Below, one piece after another: positions 59,701 through 64,000 of a stretch of 64,000 bases of DNA; the first letter of the stretch is position 1, and every line of letters begins with the position of its first letter. Both the position numbers and the translations under genes were made by a program. Source of the stretch: Dastarcus helophoroides (Eukaryota > Arthropoda > Insecta > Coleoptera > Bothrideridae); NCBI GenBank assembly GCA_028583605.1, contig CM053332.1, forward strand, positions 24,799,692-24,863,691, given 5' to 3'. The notes beneath the pieces are model-generated. The model did not search any database. It was not told the DNA's origin and was given only the letters and a program-made list of their open reading frames with translations.

Positions 59701-62700
59701 ATTTATACTTAAAAACGCACATTTGTTTATATCTTAATAACAACTTTTATAAAGAAGCTTTTTTTTAACAAAAATTATAATTTGTTCTCTGCCAAGTAGT
59801 TAAATGCATCCAAATCGCCTGCCATTTTACCTACACACAATAGAAGGAGTACGAAATATATTCTATAAGTTTCAATTCTTAGTTACAATTTGAAATACGC
59901 CTGCCATCAAGTTACTCTAAGCAGAATCGCCTGCCAATTGATATTTACATTTAAAAAGATATTATTTTACGCGGTAAATGAGGACTTGTACAAAAAAAAC
60001 TTTTTTGCGTTGGCAATAGCAATTTTTTCTTGGTTAAATAGTTAAATGCTTTGAATTCGCCTGCCATTGTGCTAACATACAATAGTGACTATATGGAATG
60101 TACTGTATAAATTTCAAGTTTTTCCAATAGTTTCAAATACGCCTGCCATCAAGTTAATACGCCTGCCATCAAGTTAATACGCCTGCCATTAGGTTATTGT
60201 AAACCAAATCGCCTGCCAATTATTATTTATACTTAAAAACGCACATTTGTTTATATCTTAATAACAACTTTTATAAAGAAGCTTTTTTTAACAAAAATTA
60301 TAATTTGTTCTCTGCCGAGTAGTTAAATGCATCCAAATCGCCTGCCATTTTACCTACACACAAAAGAAGGAGTACGGAATATATTCTATAAGTTTCAATT
60401 CTTAGTTACAATTTTAAATACGCCTGCCATCAAGTTACTCTAAGCAGAATCGCCTGCCAATTAATATTTACATTTAAAAAGATATTATTTTACACATTTA
60501 ATGACAATTTATACTAAAAAAGCTTTTTTGCGTTGGTTATAGCAATTTTTTCTTGATTAGGTAGTTAAATGATTTCAATTCGCCTGCCATTGTGCTAACA
60601 TACAATAGTGACTATATGGAATGTACTGTATGAATTTCAAGTTTTTCCAATAGTTTTAAATACGTCTGCCATCAAGTAAATACGCCTGCCATCAAGTTAT
60701 TATAAACCAAATCGCCTGCCAATTATTATTTACACTTAAAAAGACACATTTGTTAAAATGTCAATGACAACTTTTATAAAAAAGCTTTTTTTAAAATGAA
60801 AATTATAATTTGTCCCCTGCGAAGTGTTAAATGCATCCAAATCGCCTGCCATTTTACCTACACACAAAAAAAGGAATACGAAATTTGTTTTATAAGTTTA
60901 AAATCTTAATTAAAATTTTAAATACGCCTGCCATCAAGTTACTCTAAGCAGAATCGCCTGCCAATTGATATTTACATTAAAAAAGATATTATTTTACACT
61001 TTAAATGACAACTTATACAAAAAAAGCTTTTTGGCGTTGGTTATAGCGATTTTTTCTTCTATTAAGTAGTTAAATACTTCCAAATCGCCTGCCATTGTGC
61101 TTACGTACAATAGTGACTATATGGAATGTACTGTATAAATTTCAAGTTTTTACAACAGTTTTAAATACGCCTGCCATCAAGTAAATACGCTTGCCATCAA
61201 GTTATTCTAAGCAAAATCGCCTGCCAATTGATATCCACATTTAAAAAGATATTATTTTACACATTAAATGACAACTTATACAAAAAAAGCTTTTTTGCGT
61301 TGGTTATAACGATTTTTTCTTCTATTAAGTAGTTAAATGCTTCCAAATCGCCTGCCATTGTGCTAACATTCAATAGTCACTATATGGAATGTACTTTATG
61401 AATTTTAAGTTTTTACAACAGTTTTAAATACGCCTGCCATCAAGGAAATACGCCTGCCATTAAGTTATTGTAAACCAAATCGCCTGCCAATTTTTATTTA
61501 CACTTAAAAAGACACATTTGTTTATATGTCAATGGAAACTTTTATAAAGAAGTTTTTTTCAGGTAGAAATTGCAGTTTAGCTCCCGCCAAGTAGTTAAAT
61601 GCATCCAAATCGCCTGCCATTTTACCTATCCACCATAGAGCGAATACGGATTCCATTTTATGAGTTTAAATTCTTAGTTACAATTTTAAATACGCCTGCC
61701 ATCAAGTTATTGTAAGCAGAATCGCCTGCCAATTGATATCTACATTTAAAAAGATATTATTTTACACATTAAATGACAACTTATACAAAAAAAGCATTTT
61801 TGCGTTGGTAATAGCGATTTTTTTTCTATTAAGTAGTTAAATGTTTCCAACCCGCCTGCCATTGTACTAACATACAATAGTGACTGTATGAAATGTACTG
61901 TATAAATTTCAAGTTTTTACAACAGTTTTAAATACGCCTGCCATCAAGTAAATACGCCTGCCATCAAGTTATTCTAAGCAGAATCGCCTGCCAATTGATA
62001 TCCACCTTTAAAAAGATATTAGTTTACACATTAAATGACAATTTTTACTAAAAAAGCTTTTTTGCATTGGTTATGGTGATTTTTTCTTTTATTAAGTAGT
62101 TAAATGCTTTCAAATCGCCTGCCATTGTGCTAATATACAATAATGACTATATGGAATGTACTGTATAAATTTCAAGTTCTTCCAATAGTTTTAAATACGC
62201 CTGCCATCAAGTAAATACGCCTGCCATCAGGTTATTGTAAACCAAATCGCCTGCCATTTATTATTTACACTCAAAAAGACACATTTGTTTATATGTCAAG
62301 GACAACTTTTATAAAAAAGTTTTTTTTCGAATAGAAATTACAATTTGTCTTCCGCCAAGTAGTTAAATGCATACAAATCGCCTGCCATTTTACCTACCCA
62401 TAATAGGGGGAATACGGAATCTATTCCATGAGTTTAAATTCATAGCTACAATTTGAAATACGCCTGCCATCAAGTTATTGTAAGCAGAATCGCCTGCCAA
62501 TTGATATCCCCATTTAAAAAGATATTACTTTACACATTAAATGACAATTTATACAAAAAAAGCTTTTTTGTGTTTGAAATAGCGATTTTTCTCTTGGTTA
62601 AGTAGTTAAATGCTTCCAATCCGCCTGCCATTGTACTAACATACAATAGTGACTGTATAAAATGTACTGTATAAATTTCAAGTTTTTACAACAGTTTTAA

Positions 62701-63475
62701 ATACGCCTGCCATCAAGTTATTCTAAGCAGAATCATAATTTGTCCCCTGCGAAGTAGTTTAATGCATCCAAATCGCCTGCCATTTTACCTACCCACAGTA
62801 GAAGGAATACGGAATCTATTCCATGAGTTTAAATTCTTAGGTACAATTTAAAATACGCCTGCCATCAAGTTACTCTAAGCAGAATCGCCTGCCATTTTAC
62901 CTACCCACAGTAGAGGGAATACGGAATCTATTTCATGAGTTTAAATTCTTAGCTACAATTTTAAATACGCCTGCCATCAAGTTACTCTAAGCAGAATCGC
63001 CTGCCAATTATTATTCACATTTAAAAAGATGTTATCTTACACACTAGATGACAATTTATACAAAAAACCATTTTGCTTTAAAAATAACAATTTATTTCCT
63101 GCTAAGTAAGTTAAACGCATTCAATTCGCCTGCCATTGCACTAACTCACAGTAATAACTATGTGAAATATATTGTATAAGTTTCAAGTTTCAATTATAGT
63201 TTTAAATACGCCTGCCATTAAGTTATTGTAAACGGAATCGCCTGCCAATTATTTTTTACATTTAGAAAGATATGTTGCTTACGTAGATACCAACTGTGGC
63301 TTTTTTTTTGTATTAAAAATTGTATTTATGCCCTCCTCAATAGTTGAACGCATCCAATTCGCCTGCCTCGGTACTTACAAATTGTAATTATTACATGGAA
63401 TATGATATGTAAGTTTCAACTTTTACTTACAATACGCCTGCCACCTAGTTAATATGAACAGAATGACCTGCCATT
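56750..63475 (-). repeat. GGCAGGCG satellite, dimeric about 500-bp higher-order unit, in the intron
   Basis: Two monomer types alternate. One has AAATCGCCTGCCATTTTACC and CATCAAGTTACTCTAAGC; the other has CGCCTGCCATTGTGCTAAC and a doubled or tripled box AATACGCCTGCCATCAAGTT. The first type recurs near 57017, 57518, 58024, 58525, 59291, 59815, 60345, 60840, 61608, 62380, 62776 and 62890. Spacing is mostly 500-530 bp, sometimes about 767 bp where one extra monomer is present. The unit pair at about 59398-59925 and 59926-60450 is nearly identical. The array fills the intron between the two anillin-like exons. Confidence 0.95.
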
Positions 63476-63503
63476 TATTTTTTATTAACTTGATACTCTA
63501 CAT

Positions 63504-63591
63504 CAGTGGTTTCCAACGTGTGGGGCGCGAGACTGTTGCAAGTGCGGCATGCAGCTGTTTCCAAAATATCTTTTTCGAATACAAACCAAAA

Positions 63592-63629
<38 letters not shown>

Positions 63630-63769
63630 ATATTGTTTTGTAGCCCATTAAATAAATTATAATATCAGTTGAGTATTTATGAAATTAGATTGTTAGAAAA
63701 ATTAAGAGGGAGCAACAATTTTTCTGTTTTTAAAGGGGAGCGCAGGTACAAAAAGGTTGGAAACCACTG
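63504..63769. mobile_element. hAT-type MITE, 266 bp
   Basis: The ends CAGTGGTTTCCAAC (63504-63517) and GTTGGAAACCACTG (63756-63769) are inverted repeats, flanked by the 8-bp target duplication CTCTACAT (63496-63503 and 63770-63777). The 8-bp duplication and the CAGTGG-type ends fit non-autonomous hAT elements. There is no coding capacity. An (AT)n run lies in the middle. It is inserted in the intron between the satellite array and the 63830 exon. Confidence 0.9.
63595..63627. repeat. (AT)n microsatellite
   Basis: About 16 uninterrupted AT dinucleotides inside the hAT MITE, likely to vary in length between individuals. Confidence 0.95.
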
Positions 63770-63829
63770 CTCTACATGTTCAAGTGAAATGGGTTAGGTT
63801 AGATTAGAATTGAATTTACAAAAACTCAC

Positions 63830-64000
63830 CATACGCAAACAACACAAAGCAGCGTCCAACTTTGTCCTCTCTTCCGGTTGAATGCAATACACCTTAAGCG
63901 TGATCTGGAAGTATGGGTCCAAGTTCCCGAAGACGAACTCTCTACCGAACATGACGCTCGCATTTCCTGGTATCTCCGTCGGTCGAGAGAATTCCGAAGC
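63830..64000 (-). CDS. Anillin-like protein, penultimate exon (partial, anillin-homology domain)
   Basis: Exon of at least 57 codons running off the right edge. On the minus strand the frame reads open from 64000 and ends CTGCGTATG-like codons (L-R-M) before a 5' splice site GTGAGT (63824-63829). Residues 17-40 (VMFGREFVFGNLDPYFQITL and KVYC) have the alternating-strand pattern and the D-P-x-F-x-[IV]-T-L-x-V-Y signature of the C2-like part of the anillin homology domain, which precedes the PH domain in anillins and rhotekins. The exon ends in phase 0, matching the start of the terminal exon at 56574. No stop codon falls in the frame. The 5' part of the gene lies outside the window. The downstream intron is 7,255 bp and nearly all repeats. 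Confidence 0.78.

Overview
The window looks like heterochromatin-like, AT-rich nuclear DNA from an animal, most likely an insect. This rests on spliceosomal exons of an anillin-like protein, short TTAGG-type runs, CRE/CCAAT promoter motifs and eukaryotic transposon footprints. There is no operon structure, no rRNA, no tRNA I could recognise, and no CRISPR array. The species is not determined.

Only one protein-coding gene is well supported: the 3' part of an anillin-like gene on the minus strand. A partial exon at 63830-64000 (anillin-homology, C2-like part) joins in phase to a terminal exon at 55966-56574 (PH domain, stop codon). The 7.26-kb intron between them is almost entirely satellite DNA plus one hAT-type MITE.

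Most of the rest is layered repeats. From 0.9 to 34.6 kb a 33-bp module beginning GGAGACTTCAA recurs. It occurs as a pure array (2.41-2.64 kb), as scattered copies, and embedded in four satellites with otherwise different units: 160 bp (7.3-10.7 kb), 204 bp (14.6-15.2 kb), 401 bp (21.9-25.1 kb) and 212 bp (33.5-34.6 kb). Degenerate 17-20-bp A/T-rich arrays lie at 1.1-1.6, 2.6-6.0 and 15.3-19.5 kb. A similar array at 36.5-40.3 kb fills a 5,474-bp hAT-like transposon (36248-41721) with perfect 16-bp TIRs and an 8-bp target duplication. A roughly 6-kb polypyrimidine tract occupies 26.2-32.1 kb.

From 44 to 63.5 kb the dominant repeat is a second satellite of about 231 bp, marked by GGCAGGCG boxes. 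It runs in one orientation at 44.1-50.8 kb and in the opposite orientation (CGCCTGCC) at 51.3-63.5 kb, where it surrounds the anillin-like exon. A displaced 30-bp derivative sits at 32.9 kb.

Dated-looking insertions include a 625-bp solo LTR (43415-44039, ATAT duplication), a 266-bp hAT MITE (63504-63769, CTCTACAT duplication), and a small family of retroposed elements (11.7, 11.9, 14.5, 19.5 and 32.5 kb). That family carries a hammerhead-ribozyme-like core, and four of its copies are flanked by 9-12-bp target duplications. Together with the 33-bp module it is the most unusual content here. Non-repetitive islands show no coding content I can support.
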